Of a stretch of DNA of 64,000 nucleotides, positions 24,450-33,827 are shown piece by piece. Position 1 is the stretch's first letter; the number at the start of each line of letters is the position of its first letter. Source of the DNA: an uncultured Lentisphaerota bacterium. GTDB lineage: Bacteria; Verrucomicrobiota; Kiritimatiellia; CAIQIC01. The notes beneath the pieces are model-generated. The model ran no database searches. It saw nothing but the letters and a program-made list of their open reading frames with translations, and was not told the DNA's origin. The position numbers were made by a program, and so were the translations under genes. The stretch covers positions 1 to 64,000 of the forward strand of contig CAIWHP010000048.1 of the NCBI GenBank assembly GCA_903912445.1, written 5' to 3'.

Positions 24450-26060
24450 ATGAGCATCAAAAAAATTCTACGGCTGCGGTTCGCGTTCGGCGCCAGCCTG
24501 GGTCTCCTTGCCGCGCCGGTCGCGGACGCGCAGGTCATGGTGTGGAGCGGTCCCGGCGGCGACGTCGCGGCGTCTCCCGACTATGACGTGACGGTGAAGA
24601 GTGGCGGCCGGGTCTACAAGCCGTTCACTTATTACTCCTACAACCGCCCCGTGGACAAGCTGCTCGATGCGGAGGGGAAGTACATCAAGCTCGGTTTTCT
24701 GGGCCTGCACTCGAACGAATACAAACGGCCGGAGGAAAATAAGGACACCTACGCCCATTCGTGGACGAGTTTCGATTTCGCGGGTGGCCCCGTCGAAGTG
24801 GAGGTCCGGATCAAGCGGTCGCTGGATGGCCTCACGTTGCCTTTGCGAAGTTGCGGCATCTTCCCCGCCGCGCTCGGGATCAAGGGCCAGATCGTGGGCG
24901 ATAACACCATCCGTTTCACGTTGCTCAAACCGGCCAAAATCGCCGTGGTGCCCAATCCGGTCCAGGCGCTCGAAAAGCTCAAGGCCGCCGAATCCAAGCA
25001 GGCCTTCGAAGGCTATCGCAATCCGCTCTTCCTGTTCGCACGGGCACCCGAGACCGATGTCCCTGGCAAAAACGCGCCGGGCACACTGGTCGTCAGTCCC
25101 GGCCGCGCCGGCAGTGTTGCGGAATTCGCCAAGGCCAAGGTCATTTTCTTCGAGCCGGGCGTGCATGATTACTCGCAGTTCAACGCGGCCGATCCGGAGC
25201 ACTACATCACGTTGCACCCCGGCCAGACCGCCTACCTGGCCGGCGGCGCGTATGTCTATGGGGTTTTCAGCGCGGACGAACGCCGGCCCGCCATCAGCGA
25301 AATGCCGTTGCTGCGTGGGCGCGGGACGATGTCGGGCGCCAAGCAGCGCTGGTCGGACTTGCCTTACCGCACAACGCTGGAGAAGGGCGTCCGCATGGAC
25401 GGCATCCAGATCACCGACGCGCAAAACCACATCAGCCACTCCACCGCGCCCGTGCGCGATGTGGCCGTGGTCGGCGCGTGGCATGGCAACACCGATGGCT
25501 TCACCCGCGAGGTGCCGGCGTCCGAGCCGTACAAGGGCTGGCATCTCGACGACTGCTTCGTCATGGCGGCCGACACGAACTTGAAAGTGGGCGGCCCCGC
25601 CCGCGTGCGGAACTACACGATCTGGCAACTCGCCAATGCCGAGCCATTGTGGATCCGCAACCCGGACGGTTGCGTCGTGGAGGGCTTGCAGGTCATCGCC
25701 TTCAACGCCTGGCCTGCGCGGCAGACCATCAATATCTCCCGCGGCACCGTGAAAAACTCCACCTTCAGGAACATCACCATCGAGGCGCCGTTCGTGCCGC
25801 TGCTCTTCCTGATGCCGATCGGCGCCGAGGCGGGCGGTCCCGTGTACGAGAAGGTCCTCTTCGAAAACATCACGGTGAACACGCCCTTCATCGCGCGAAA
25901 ATCGCTGTTCGGCGCGCAAGACGAGGGCGGCGCGCGCGCGGGCCAGGTGGTCTTCCGCAATCTGGTTGTGAACGGGAAGAAGGTTACGACCCAAAACTGC
26001 GGCGACTATTTTGAACTCCTGAAAGGCGTAACCATCGGGAAGGAGATCGTGTTCGAATGA
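24450..26060 (+). CDS. Secreted right-handed beta-helix hydrolase, GH49-like
   Basis: A 536-residue protein. AGGGGAGA upstream supports the ATG at 24450, and the signal peptide ends at VADAQ. An N-terminal beta-sandwich (to about 190) precedes a beta-helix. In the helix, the GNTDGF segment (about 346-351), HLDDCFVMAADTNLKV (about 365) and the IWQLANAEPLWIRNPDG strand match the order of the acidic catalytic motifs of GH49 dextranase/isopullulanase-type enzymes (NTDG, then DD-x-K-like, then W). So inverting hydrolysis is likely, though substrate is open. The stop overlaps the next gene (ATGA), making the 179-residue protein a probable partner. Confidence 0.68.
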   Translation: MSIKKILRLRFAFGASLGLLAAPVADAQVMVWSGPGGDVAASPDYDVTVKSGGRVYKPFTYYSYNRPVDKLLDAEGKYIKLGFLGLHSNEYKRPEENKDTYAHSWTSFDFAGGPVEVEVRIKRSLDGLTLPLRSCGIFPAALGIKGQIVGDNTIRFTLLKPAKIAVVPNPVQALEKLKAAESKQAFEGYRNPLFLFARAPETDVPGKNAPGTLVVSPGRAGSVAEFAKAKVIFFEPGVHDYSQFNAADPEHYITLHPGQTAYLAGGAYVYGVFSADERRPAISEMPLLRGRGTMSGAKQRWSDLPYRTTLEKGVRMDGIQITDAQNHISHSTAPVRDVAVVGAWHGNTDGFTREVPASEPYKGWHLDDCFVMAADTNLKVGGPARVRNYTIWQLANAEPLWIRNPDGCVVEGLQVIAFNAWPARQTINISRGTVKNSTFRNITIEAPFVPLLFLMPIGAEAGGPVYEKVLFENITVNTPFIARKSLFGAQDEGGARAGQVVFRNLVVNGKKVTTQNCGDYFELLKGVTIGKEIVFE

Positions 26061-26596
26061 AAACGAGAATCACCTGCGTTGTCGGGCTGCTGCTGGCGTG
26101 GCTCTCGTCCCCTGCCGGTGCCGCCGAGAAAGCGAAGGCCGCCGCCTACCAGAGCAATCGCGCCATCATCGTCGTGACCGGGCTGCGGTTGAACGAGGAC
26201 CCGGAGAATTACCGCCAGGAACTGTCGGTCGCGGAAGGCTCCGTGGTCAAGGTGGTCGCGCGCGGCGGGGCCACCCGCGAGAAAAAGACCGAGGCTTTCT
26301 CCAAGAGCGGAAAGCGCGGTGGCCAAGTTTATTTCACGGCGGATTTCGAGGTGGAGCTTGATGCCACCTATGACATCACCATGACCTTCAAGGATGGCAC
26401 GGTGATCCGCATCGCGGACTATCGCCTGCCGCGCGACTGGAAGACGCATTTCTATTTTCACAGCACCACAGGGACGCTCTCGCCCTCCTCGATCTTGCGG
26501 GCCGGGGAAGACCCGCGGACGAAGTTGCGCTGCCACGTTTATGCCGTGTATCCCATGGAGAGCTATCGCAAGCTGGGTGGGCGTCAGATTCAATAG
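26057..26596 (+). CDS. Small secreted protein of unknown function
   Basis: A 179-residue protein I do not recognise. It has a Sec signal (GLLLAWLSSPAGA), a Lys/Ala-rich start and a run of short beta-strands (AIIVVTGLRL, VVKVVARGG, TYDITMTFKDGTVIRIADYRLP). This suggests a single Ig-like or jelly-roll domain. It overlaps the stop of the GH49-like gene by 4 nt, so it is translated with it and could be a binding or accessory domain supplied in trans. Its stop lies 10 nt before a GH127 gene. Confidence 0.7.
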   Translation: MKTRITCVVGLLLAWLSSPAGAAEKAKAAAYQSNRAIIVVTGLRLNEDPENYRQELSVAEGSVVKVVARGGATREKKTEAFSKSGKRGGQVYFTADFEVELDATYDITMTFKDGTVIRIADYRLPRDWKTHFYFHSTTGTLSPSSILRAGEDPRTKLRCHVYAVYPMESYRKLGGRQIQ

Positions 26597-26606
26597 GATC
26601 AACTTT

Positions 26607-28691
26607 ATGAACGTACGCTTCGGCTTCTGTGTTATGTGTTTTATGCTGGTGGCAGGGACAAACGGCGCCCTATCTGCGCCGGGGAAAGTTAGTGCCTCGC
26701 ACGCCAGAATTCCCAATACTACGCCTCTGGACGCGGTAAAATGGACCGGTGGTTTCTGGCAGGATCGCATGAAGAGACTGGGAGATATCTATCTGCCCGA
26801 AACAATGGATGGCATGTTTCAAAACCCGACGAATGGAGCCTCGTTTCGCAATTTCCCCAGGTCGTTGAAACTGGAGGAGGGTGGCGTGATTGGTCGGGTT
26901 TGGGGGGATGGGGATTGCTACTGCATACTGGATGCGGCCGCCCGCATGGTCGCTTACCGTCAGGATGAATATTGCAAGACGAAATTGAGTTATTGGATCC
27001 CTCAAATCGCCAAATGCCGGAATGAAATCGGACTGATTGATACTTGGGGAAAGCTCATCCAAACCGGCGCAGGAGGCATGGAGGAAGGGGGTAAAAAGCA
27101 AACTCACGGATGTCTCCATTATAATCACGGGTTTCTCCATGCTGCTGCCCTGTCGCATTGCCAAGCTACCGGGTCCAGATTGTTCATCGATCTGGCCAAT
27201 ACGACCATGGGTGCCTACCTGACTAATAAAGTCAATCAAGGCTACATGGGGGATAATATTCCTCAGGCCTATTGCGCTGAGTACGCTCGCAGTGGGAATA
27301 AACGTTTTATGGATGCCACCGTGGCGTATTACCAAAAGAAATCACCTTTTGGCCCCCCCTTGCGCGACGCTCAAGAGATTTTTGGTCATGGCACGTTTTC
27401 CCTGCAATACGTGACCGGCGCAACGCATTTGTACGGCTATACGGGTGACCAGGAACTGCTGGGTGCATTACGGCGCCTCGCCCAAAACACGATGCAGACG
27501 AAAAAGTATATTACTGGTGCCGTAGGCTCGGTGGCCATGGGGGCGCGTCCTCAACAGAGTGTCAAGGGCATCACCTATCCAGGGGCCAAACTTACGGAAG
27601 CCATTGGCATCGGCTACGATCTGCCCAACGATCATTGCTATAATGAAACCTGTACCCTGTGCCTTTTTATGGAGTGGATGTATTTCATGTTCCAGGCTAC
27701 GGGCGATGCACTTTATATGGATGAAGTTGAGCGCTGCTTGTACAACAGTGTTCCTGGCTGTGTAGATCTGGAACATGGCAAATATTTTTACGCCAATCCT
27801 CAGGAACAGACGGCCTCCTCAAAACGGGTTAGGAACATGTACGAGAATGTGGCGGGGCATTGGATTCAAAAGCAGTTCACCTGGAAAAGAACCTCGCCAA
27901 TGCGTGTGGCCTGCTGTCCGCCGAAAGTGTTGCGCGCCTTGGCCCGATCAGCGGGAATGGCCTACAGTGTCAATGAAGAAGGGTGCTGGGTGAACCTCTA
28001 CGGGAATAACACCTTAAACGTTCAACTCCCTTGGGGTGGATTTGTGGAGTTCCAGCAGAAAACCGAATATCCATGGGATGGCAAAGTGGAATTGGTCGTT
28101 AATAAGGTGGAGAGCAAAAAAGCATTTAATTTATTTCTGCGTGTTCCCGGTTGGGTGAATGCCCCTGTTGGCCTCAGGTTGAATGGAAAAGTGATTGATG
28201 CAGCAGCTAAAAGCGGCGCCTATTGCCAAGTGAACCGAACGTGGACAAAGGGGGACAAAATAGAAATGGAGTTTCCTATGCCTGTCCGGTTTATGACTGC
28301 TGATCAGAGAATCGTGGATAACCGTGGCAAGGTTGCTGTCATGCGTGGGCCCGTCGTCTATTGTCTCGAAGGTGATGATGTACCGGAGGGGGTGCCCCTT
28401 GAAAGTGTCCGTGTTCCTGCTGCCGCAGTTCTGAAACCTGTCTATACGAAAGATCTAGGCGGACTGATGAAACTCATGGGCTCGCTGGTCTACAGCACAA
28501 CCGCAACGGTATCCGCCAACAAACTGAGCTACGCCCCAACAGCAACCACGACCTACTACGAGGCGCGTTTTACGAACAGCAGTAAAACAATGGCGCAGAA
28601 CGACCGGCTCATTGCGGTGAGCATGATTCCCTACTACGCAAGGCTCAATCGATCCAGTGACTATTTTAGCGTTTGGCTGCCAGTTTACTGA
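26607..28691 (+). CDS. GH127-type beta-L-arabinofuranosidase (paralogue 2)
   Basis: A 694-residue secreted protein very like the GH127 product at 17984 (VKWTGGFWQDRMKRLGDIYLPE; ACCPPKVLRALARS). The site residues are E347-T-C349 (CYNETCTLC) and C436-C437. Start is at the ATG at 26607, which opens a signal peptide (CVMCFMLVAGTNGALSA). Its base composition is visibly less GC-rich than its flanking genes, with many A/T-ending codons, so it may have been acquired separately from paralogue 1. It is followed after 58 nt by a third, more distant GH127 gene. Likely removes a second arabinofuranosyl linkage type. Confidence 0.86.
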   Translation: MNVRFGFCVMCFMLVAGTNGALSAPGKVSASHARIPNTTPLDAVKWTGGFWQDRMKRLGDIYLPETMDGMFQNPTNGASFRNFPRSLKLEEGGVIGRVWGDGDCYCILDAAARMVAYRQDEYCKTKLSYWIPQIAKCRNEIGLIDTWGKLIQTGAGGMEEGGKKQTHGCLHYNHGFLHAAALSHCQATGSRLFIDLANTTMGAYLTNKVNQGYMGDNIPQAYCAEYARSGNKRFMDATVAYYQKKSPFGPPLRDAQEIFGHGTFSLQYVTGATHLYGYTGDQELLGALRRLAQNTMQTKKYITGAVGSVAMGARPQQSVKGITYPGAKLTEAIGIGYDLPNDHCYNETCTLCLFMEWMYFMFQATGDALYMDEVERCLYNSVPGCVDLEHGKYFYANPQEQTASSKRVRNMYENVAGHWIQKQFTWKRTSPMRVACCPPKVLRALARSAGMAYSVNEEGCWVNLYGNNTLNVQLPWGGFVEFQQKTEYPWDGKVELVVNKVESKKAFNLFLRVPGWVNAPVGLRLNGKVIDAAAKSGAYCQVNRTWTKGDKIEMEFPMPVRFMTADQRIVDNRGKVAVMRGPVVYCLEGDDVPEGVPLESVRVPAAAVLKPVYTKDLGGLMKLMGSLVYSTTATVSANKLSYAPTATTTYYEARFTNSSKTMAQNDRLIAVSMIPYYARLNRSSDYFSVWLPVY

Positions 28692-28749
28692 CCATGAAAC
28701 ATAACCATCGATATTGTCTACCCACCATACAGCGAGGGCTCCGGATTTT

Positions 28750-30852
28750 ATGCAAACCATAGTAACTCTTGTTGCGACACAGCTACTCAGATGGCCGCGA
28801 CTTCTCCTGCAGCATATTGCATTATGTCTCGTCCTGTTTCACCCGCTCTTTGCGGCCGGGAACACAGCTCAAGCTGCCTACATTGTGGATCACAGCCGCA
28901 GTCCCCACGCGCGGCTGCGGCCGTTGCCGCTGGAGGCGGTCGAGTGGACCACGGGCTTCTGGGCCGACCGCTATCGGCAATTGTGCGAGGTGACGCTGGA
29001 TGAATCATGGCGGCTGCTTGCCGACCCGGAGCAGGGTCACGTGCTGGATAATTTCCGTTTTGCGGCCAAGCCCGGTTCCGGCGCCTACGCCGGCACGACC
29101 TGGCAGGACGAATGGCTCTACAAATGGATCGAAGCCGCCGCGTGTGTCTGGCGGATGAACCACGACCCCACGCTGGCGCAGCACATGGACGAAGCCATCG
29201 CGCTCATCGCCGCCGCGCAGCAGCCCGATGGTTATCTCTCCACCCTGCCGCTGGCGTCACAGAAGCCACGCTTCCAGAATGCGCAAGACCACGAAATCTA
29301 CAACATGGGCCATCTGCTCACAGCCGGCGTCATTCATCAGCGCATGACCGGAAAGGACAGTTTGCTGAACGTCGCGCGGCGCGCCGGCAATTTCCTTTGC
29401 GCGAATCTGGGTGTCATGGTGAAGCCCTACATGGCGCACAATCCGTCCGCGATCATGGGGCTGGTGGAGCTGTCACGGCTGACGGGTGAAGCCAAGTATC
29501 TGGCCTGCGCTCAACTCATCGTGGATAAGCGCGGCAGCGAGCCGCGGCGGCAACCGCTATGGGCCATGCAGCCCGGCATCGAGGGCACGGACCTGATCCA
29601 GGATCGCGTGCCGGTGCGCAGTTCCAAGGAGATCGTCGGCCACAATGTGTTCTTCACCTACCTTTATACCGGTGCGGCCGATCTGTGTGCCGAGCGGGAC
29701 GACACCAGGCTTGCCGAGGCCCTCGGCGGACTGTGGACCGACCTGACCGCCCGCAAGATGTTCGTCCATGGCGGCGTCAGCGCGCATACCATCACGCTCT
29801 CGCACAGCGCCCCCGCCGTCGAAGCTGCCGGCGCGCCCTACGAGCTGCCGAACAGCGACTGCTACAATGAAACCTGCGGCCAGATCGGCGTCTTCATGTG
29901 GGGCTACCGGATGCTGGTCAACCAACCGGACGCTGCGTTCGCCGACATCATGGAGCGCGAGATGTTCAATGGCTTCCTGCCGTGCCTCGGGCTGGATGGC
30001 CGGAGCTGGTTCTACCGGGCGGTGCTCCGGCGCTACGACGAGAACTATCAGTCGAAAGGGTGGAACGACATGGCGCAGCGCGGCGTGCCCGGCCGGACGG
30101 AAATCTGTTGTCCCTCGAACCTGCTGCGCACGATGGCACAATTGACGGCCTACTTCTATAGTCGCGATGAAGAAGGACTCTGGGTGCATCAGTACGGCGG
30201 AAACAAAGTCACCTGCCGGCTCAATGACACCGAGACGTTTGCGCTGGAACAGATCACCGACTATCCGTGGAGCGGCGAGGTGAAGCTGGTCATTCGTCAA
30301 GCGCCGACGAAGCCTGTGGCCGTGCGCCTGCGCGTGCCGGGTTGGGCCGCGAAGGCGGATATCGCCGTGAACGGGAAACCGGTATCCAAGCCGCAGGTCG
30401 AACATGGTTATCTTGTGCTTGGCCAGGTCTGGCAACCCGGCGATGTCATCACGCTGTCGCTGCCGTGCAACGCGCAACTCATCGCTGCCGACCCGCGCGT
30501 GGAAGCCACCCGCAATCAGGTCGCCGTGATGCGCGGGCCGGTGCTCTATTGTGTGGAGTCGCCCGATCTGCCCGCAGGCATCCGTGTGCCGGAGGTCTAT
30601 CTCCCGAAGGATATCCAGTTGGAACCAGTCCAGGGCCTGTCCTCCGCCACCGCCGCCTTGGGTTCCAAGGTGGTGAGCTTGCGGGGGCAAGCGTTGCGCC
30701 TGCCGGAAAAACCTTGGACGGGTCTCTATCGGCCACTGGGACAGGAAAGCTTTCAGCCGCTGGAGCTGCGCCTGATTCCCTATTTCGCCTGGGCCAATCG
30801 CGGACGTTCCGCCATGAGCGTCTGGATGCCGGTGGGTTTGGGGACTCGCTGA
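28750..30852 (+). CDS. GH127-type glycosidase (paralogue 3, divergent)
   Basis: A 700-residue protein of the GH127/DUF1680 superfamily: VEWTTGFWADRYRQL, a CYNETCGQIG motif giving E374 and C376, and the paired C453-C454 (EICCPSN). VAVMRGPVLYCVE is in the C-terminal sandwich. It differs more from the other two copies and could belong to a sister family such as GH146 or GH142-like. The ATG at 28750 is used; an in-frame TTG at 28714 lies upstream. The N-terminal segment LLQHIALCLVLFHPLFAAG is the signal peptide. GC content returns to the high local level. Confidence 0.85.
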   Translation: MQTIVTLVATQLLRWPRLLLQHIALCLVLFHPLFAAGNTAQAAYIVDHSRSPHARLRPLPLEAVEWTTGFWADRYRQLCEVTLDESWRLLADPEQGHVLDNFRFAAKPGSGAYAGTTWQDEWLYKWIEAAACVWRMNHDPTLAQHMDEAIALIAAAQQPDGYLSTLPLASQKPRFQNAQDHEIYNMGHLLTAGVIHQRMTGKDSLLNVARRAGNFLCANLGVMVKPYMAHNPSAIMGLVELSRLTGEAKYLACAQLIVDKRGSEPRRQPLWAMQPGIEGTDLIQDRVPVRSSKEIVGHNVFFTYLYTGAADLCAERDDTRLAEALGGLWTDLTARKMFVHGGVSAHTITLSHSAPAVEAAGAPYELPNSDCYNETCGQIGVFMWGYRMLVNQPDAAFADIMEREMFNGFLPCLGLDGRSWFYRAVLRRYDENYQSKGWNDMAQRGVPGRTEICCPSNLLRTMAQLTAYFYSRDEEGLWVHQYGGNKVTCRLNDTETFALEQITDYPWSGEVKLVIRQAPTKPVAVRLRVPGWAAKADIAVNGKPVSKPQVEHGYLVLGQVWQPGDVITLSLPCNAQLIAADPRVEATRNQVAVMRGPVLYCVESPDLPAGIRVPEVYLPKDIQLEPVQGLSSATAALGSKVVSLRGQALRLPEKPWTGLYRPLGQESFQPLELRLIPYFAWANRGRSAMSVWMPVGLGTR

Positions 30853-30864
30853 ACAAGGAATGCT

Positions 30865-31248
30865 ATGAACCGATACGCATGGTTGTTTCTGCTCGCAGGC
30901 TGGTTGCTCAACGTGAGTGCGCTGGGTGCGGCCGGGACGGGAAAGGTGAAGACCCTTGATGTCGCCGGGAGCGTGCTCGAGAAAGGCGTGCGGGGCTATC
31001 TGGCCTACGTTGATCGCGATGGTTCGGTGAGTCACACCTGCAAGGCCTGCCTGTGTCCCGGCAAAGGAACCAAGGCGGATTACAAGAATTACAGTTGGGT
31101 GCACAACGATCCTCACGCCTTTGGACCGGACGTCCTTGCCTTCGCGCAAGCCTATCGGCTGGGGATCAAGGAGGTTGAACCGTTGCCCGCGGGCGCGGGC
31201 GGGACGCCTCCAAGCAAGAGCCCTGCACTTCCCGGAAAGGAAGGATAG
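30865..31248 (+). pseudogene. Signal peptide joined to a GH88/GH105-like C-terminal remnant
   Basis: An intact 127-codon frame, but too short for an enzyme. A signal peptide (LFLLAGWLLNVSALGA) is followed directly by a segment resembling the last turns of an (alpha/alpha)6 barrel of unsaturated-uronyl hydrolases: GVRGYLAYVDRDG, then HNDPHAFGPDVLAFAQAYRLG. The tail is Pro/Gly/Lys-rich. The body of the barrel, with the catalytic aspartates, is missing. I read this as an internal deletion that fused leader and tail. A genuine small protein cannot be excluded. It lies 12 nt after GH127 and 5 nt before the TIM-barrel gene. Confidence 0.5.
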
Positions 31249-31253
31249 TCATC

Positions 31254-32324
31254 ATGAAACCGAAAAACTCCACCATGCTGCTGTTGATGCTGTCGCTGGT
31301 GTCATCGGCCTTTCCATCTGGAGCCGCCGAGTCAGGCAAGGCCACCGCGAAGAAATGGTTCCCAGGGCACTATGTGATGCTGGAGCCCGACACCTACACG
31401 ACCAACAACAAATCCTATCGCGTGCTCAAGGGAGCGGACGGCAAGCTGTTCCAAGGCTTGTTCATGTACGTCACCTGGGGACAGATCGAAACCAACAAGG
31501 GGCAGTTTTGCTGGGACAAAATCGACACGCTGCTGAACGGATTGCCGCCGGGCAAGAAGATCGGCTTCAGCCTTTCGTGGCAGGGCTGGGGCCGCGTCGC
31601 CCAGGCTTGTCCGGGTGACATGATTGACAAGCCCATCTATGACGGCGGCCAGCGGGTGCGCAGCTCACATCAGAAGGTGAGCGGCGTCCGCTTCGCCACC
31701 ATCCACATGCCGGGCACGATGGAACGTTACCTGGCCTTCACCAAGGCGTTTGCTGCCCGCTACGACTCCGATCCGCGGCTGGCGTTCGTCACCACCGCCG
31801 AGATCCCCTACGAGGCCAGCCTCAAGGTCGGTCAGTACAACGAGGCCACGGCCCGGAGTTGTATGTATCGTCTGGCGGAGATGGTGAAATACTTCCCGCA
31901 GACGCCGTGCGGAGTGCTGGGCGCGTGGTGGAGTTTCGGCGGCGATGACTCCGTGAGGGAAAAGTTTGCCCGGGCGATGCTGGAGGCGGGCGGCGGCTTT
32001 GGCTTTCCCGATCTCGACGGCACAATGAAGGGCGGACATTACAACTCACACTTCCGCCCGCAGGTGTTGGCCAACGCCGGCCGGTGGCCCTGCTGGATGG
32101 GCGTCGAATGGCAGGATCTCATGCCGGAACGGGCCGGCGCCCGTTTCCCGGATGACCAGATCGTCTCCGCGAATCTGACGAAGACCCACTTCATCTGGTG
32201 GATCGCCGCCAACCGCCGCAAGGATGGCGGCCATGATTTCGATAACGAAGTGCTGCCCTATCTGCGGGCGCATCCCCACGCCGGTATCACCACCAATCAT
32301 CCCAGCGCGAAAACCAAGTCATGA
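31254..32324 (+). CDS. Secreted TIM-barrel glycoside hydrolase-like protein (paralogue 2)
   Basis: A 356-residue protein with a Sec signal (LLLMLSLVSSAFPSGAA). KKWFPGHYVMLEPDTY follows, equivalent to the start of the 23210 product. Barrel elements include FQGLFMYVTWGQIETNKGQFCWDKID, LAFVTTAEIPYE (candidate acid/base Glu) and WPCWMGVEWQDLMP near the C-terminus (candidate nucleophile Glu in GVEWQ). The family is not named with confidence; the glutamates are inferred by analogy with clan GH-A. The stop overlaps the sulfatase start at 32321, so the enzyme and a sulfatase are translationally coupled. Confidence 0.62.
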   Translation: MKPKNSTMLLLMLSLVSSAFPSGAAESGKATAKKWFPGHYVMLEPDTYTTNNKSYRVLKGADGKLFQGLFMYVTWGQIETNKGQFCWDKIDTLLNGLPPGKKIGFSLSWQGWGRVAQACPGDMIDKPIYDGGQRVRSSHQKVSGVRFATIHMPGTMERYLAFTKAFAARYDSDPRLAFVTTAEIPYEASLKVGQYNEATARSCMYRLAEMVKYFPQTPCGVLGAWWSFGGDDSVREKFARAMLEAGGGFGFPDLDGTMKGGHYNSHFRPQVLANAGRWPCWMGVEWQDLMPERAGARFPDDQIVSANLTKTHFIWWIAANRRKDGGHDFDNEVLPYLRAHPHAGITTNHPSAKTKS

Positions 32325-33817
32325 AAAAAACCTCCCGTCGTGATTTCCTGAAACTGGCCGGCGCCGGGTTTGCCGCCGTGGCGGCACCGGAGTGTTGCAC
32401 GGCGACCGATGCCGCTGCGGTGCGGCCGAACATCATCTTTGCGTTCAGCGATGAGCACCGGTGGCAGAGCATGTCGTTCACGGAGCTGCCGGAGCTGAAG
32501 ACGCCGATGATGGCGCGGCTCGCGCAGGAGGGCGCGAGCTTCGTGAACTGCATCAGCAACAATCCGATCTGCGTGCCGGCGCGCACGATGATCATGACGG
32601 GCAAGTGGTCCTACGCTACGCGCGCGCTCGAGAACAACGGCGCGGTCCTCGACGCCGCGAACCAGCCGACGCTCGGAAAAGTTTTCAGCGCGGCTGGCTA
32701 CAAGACGTGTTACATCGGCAAATGGCACATCGGCATGCGTGCCGAGATGGCGGGTTTCACAGAGGCGCGGATCTGGGCCAACACCGATCATCACTGGAAG
32801 TCCTTCTATCAGGAGAACGGCAAGCGCACGTTCTACAAAGGCTACAACGCCACCGGCATGACTGACCAGGCGCTGAAGTTCGTCGAGACGTGCGCGCAGG
32901 CGCGGCAGCCGTTCTTCGTGATGGTGGGCTGGAATCCGCCGCACGCGGTCTTCACCGATCCGCCCGACGACATGAAGGCGCTTTATCCCTTGGGCTCGCT
33001 CCCGCACCGGCCGAACTTCAGCGTCAAGGACAAGCACAAGGATGACGAGGCCGCGGCCTACCAGGGCTATCACGCGCACATCAGCGCGATTGACCGCGAG
33101 CTGGGCCGGCTGCTCCAGCGGCTCGACGAGTTGAAGCTCGCGCAGAACACCATCGTGATCTACACCTCTGACCACGGCTCGATGTTTGGCTCGCAGGGCA
33201 AGGGCAGCAAGCGGCATCCCGAGGAGGAATCCATCCGCATCCCGTTCCTCGCGCGGTGGCCGGGGAAAATTCCGGCGGGCGCGCGGCCGCAGCAGTTGCT
33301 CGGGCAGATTGATTTCTTCCCGACGCTCTGCGGACTCGCGGGCCTGCCGGTGCCGGCGTCGTGCCACGGCACGAACCTCGCGCCCGCGGTGCGCGGCGAA
33401 AAAATCAGCGGCCCCGACTCGCAGTTCATCATGCACATCTCGAACAGCAAAGATGCCGACAAGGTGAAGGATGATCCCAAGGCGTCGGTGTTCCGCCCGT
33501 ACTTCCGCGGCGTGCGCACGCAGCAATACACCTACACTGTCGGCGTCCACGGCCCGTGGCTGCTCTACGACAACCAGAAAGATCCCTACCAGCAGAAGAA
33601 TCTCATCGGCGCTCCGGCCGCGGCGCAGGCGCAGGCCGACTGCCAGAAGCTGCTCGACGACTGGCTCTCGAAAGCCGAGTACGCGCACATGCCGCCCGAG
33701 CTGAAAACCAAGCTGCTGGCGATGAACCTGCCCGACCGCATCGCCTCCCAGAATCTCGAAGCGATGAACTTCGCCGCCAAACAAAAAGACAGCGGCGCCC
33801 CGGTCGAGAATGAATAA
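32321..33817 (+). CDS. Type I sulfatase (Tat-exported), C-x-P-A-R variant
   Basis: A 498-residue sulfatase with a twin-arginine leader (SRRDFLKLAGAGFAA). The metal strand is NIIFAFSDEHRWQS, where DE replaces the usual DD, and the formylglycine motif is C84-V-P-A-R. GKWHIG follows, and the second metal site is TSDHG in place of DNG. The SDEHR and SDHG variants resemble the choline-sulfatase/iduronate-sulfatase-like side of the family. The start overlaps the preceding stop by 4 nt. A 10-nt gap leads to the small helical protein. Substrate unknown. Confidence 0.92.
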   Translation: MKKTSRRDFLKLAGAGFAAVAAPECCTATDAAAVRPNIIFAFSDEHRWQSMSFTELPELKTPMMARLAQEGASFVNCISNNPICVPARTMIMTGKWSYATRALENNGAVLDAANQPTLGKVFSAAGYKTCYIGKWHIGMRAEMAGFTEARIWANTDHHWKSFYQENGKRTFYKGYNATGMTDQALKFVETCAQARQPFFVMVGWNPPHAVFTDPPDDMKALYPLGSLPHRPNFSVKDKHKDDEAAAYQGYHAHISAIDRELGRLLQRLDELKLAQNTIVIYTSDHGSMFGSQGKGSKRHPEEESIRIPFLARWPGKIPAGARPQQLLGQIDFFPTLCGLAGLPVPASCHGTNLAPAVRGEKISGPDSQFIMHISNSKDADKVKDDPKASVFRPYFRGVRTQQYTYTVGVHGPWLLYDNQKDPYQQKNLIGAPAAAQAQADCQKLLDDWLSKAEYAHMPPELKTKLLAMNLPDRIASQNLEAMNFAAKQKDSGAPVENE

Positions 33818-33827
33818 CAGGTGACCT

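Noticed and set aside
24338-24454. Small ORF between the TIM-barrel and GH49-like genes
   Set aside because: About 38 codons without a signal peptide, domain or ribosome-binding site.
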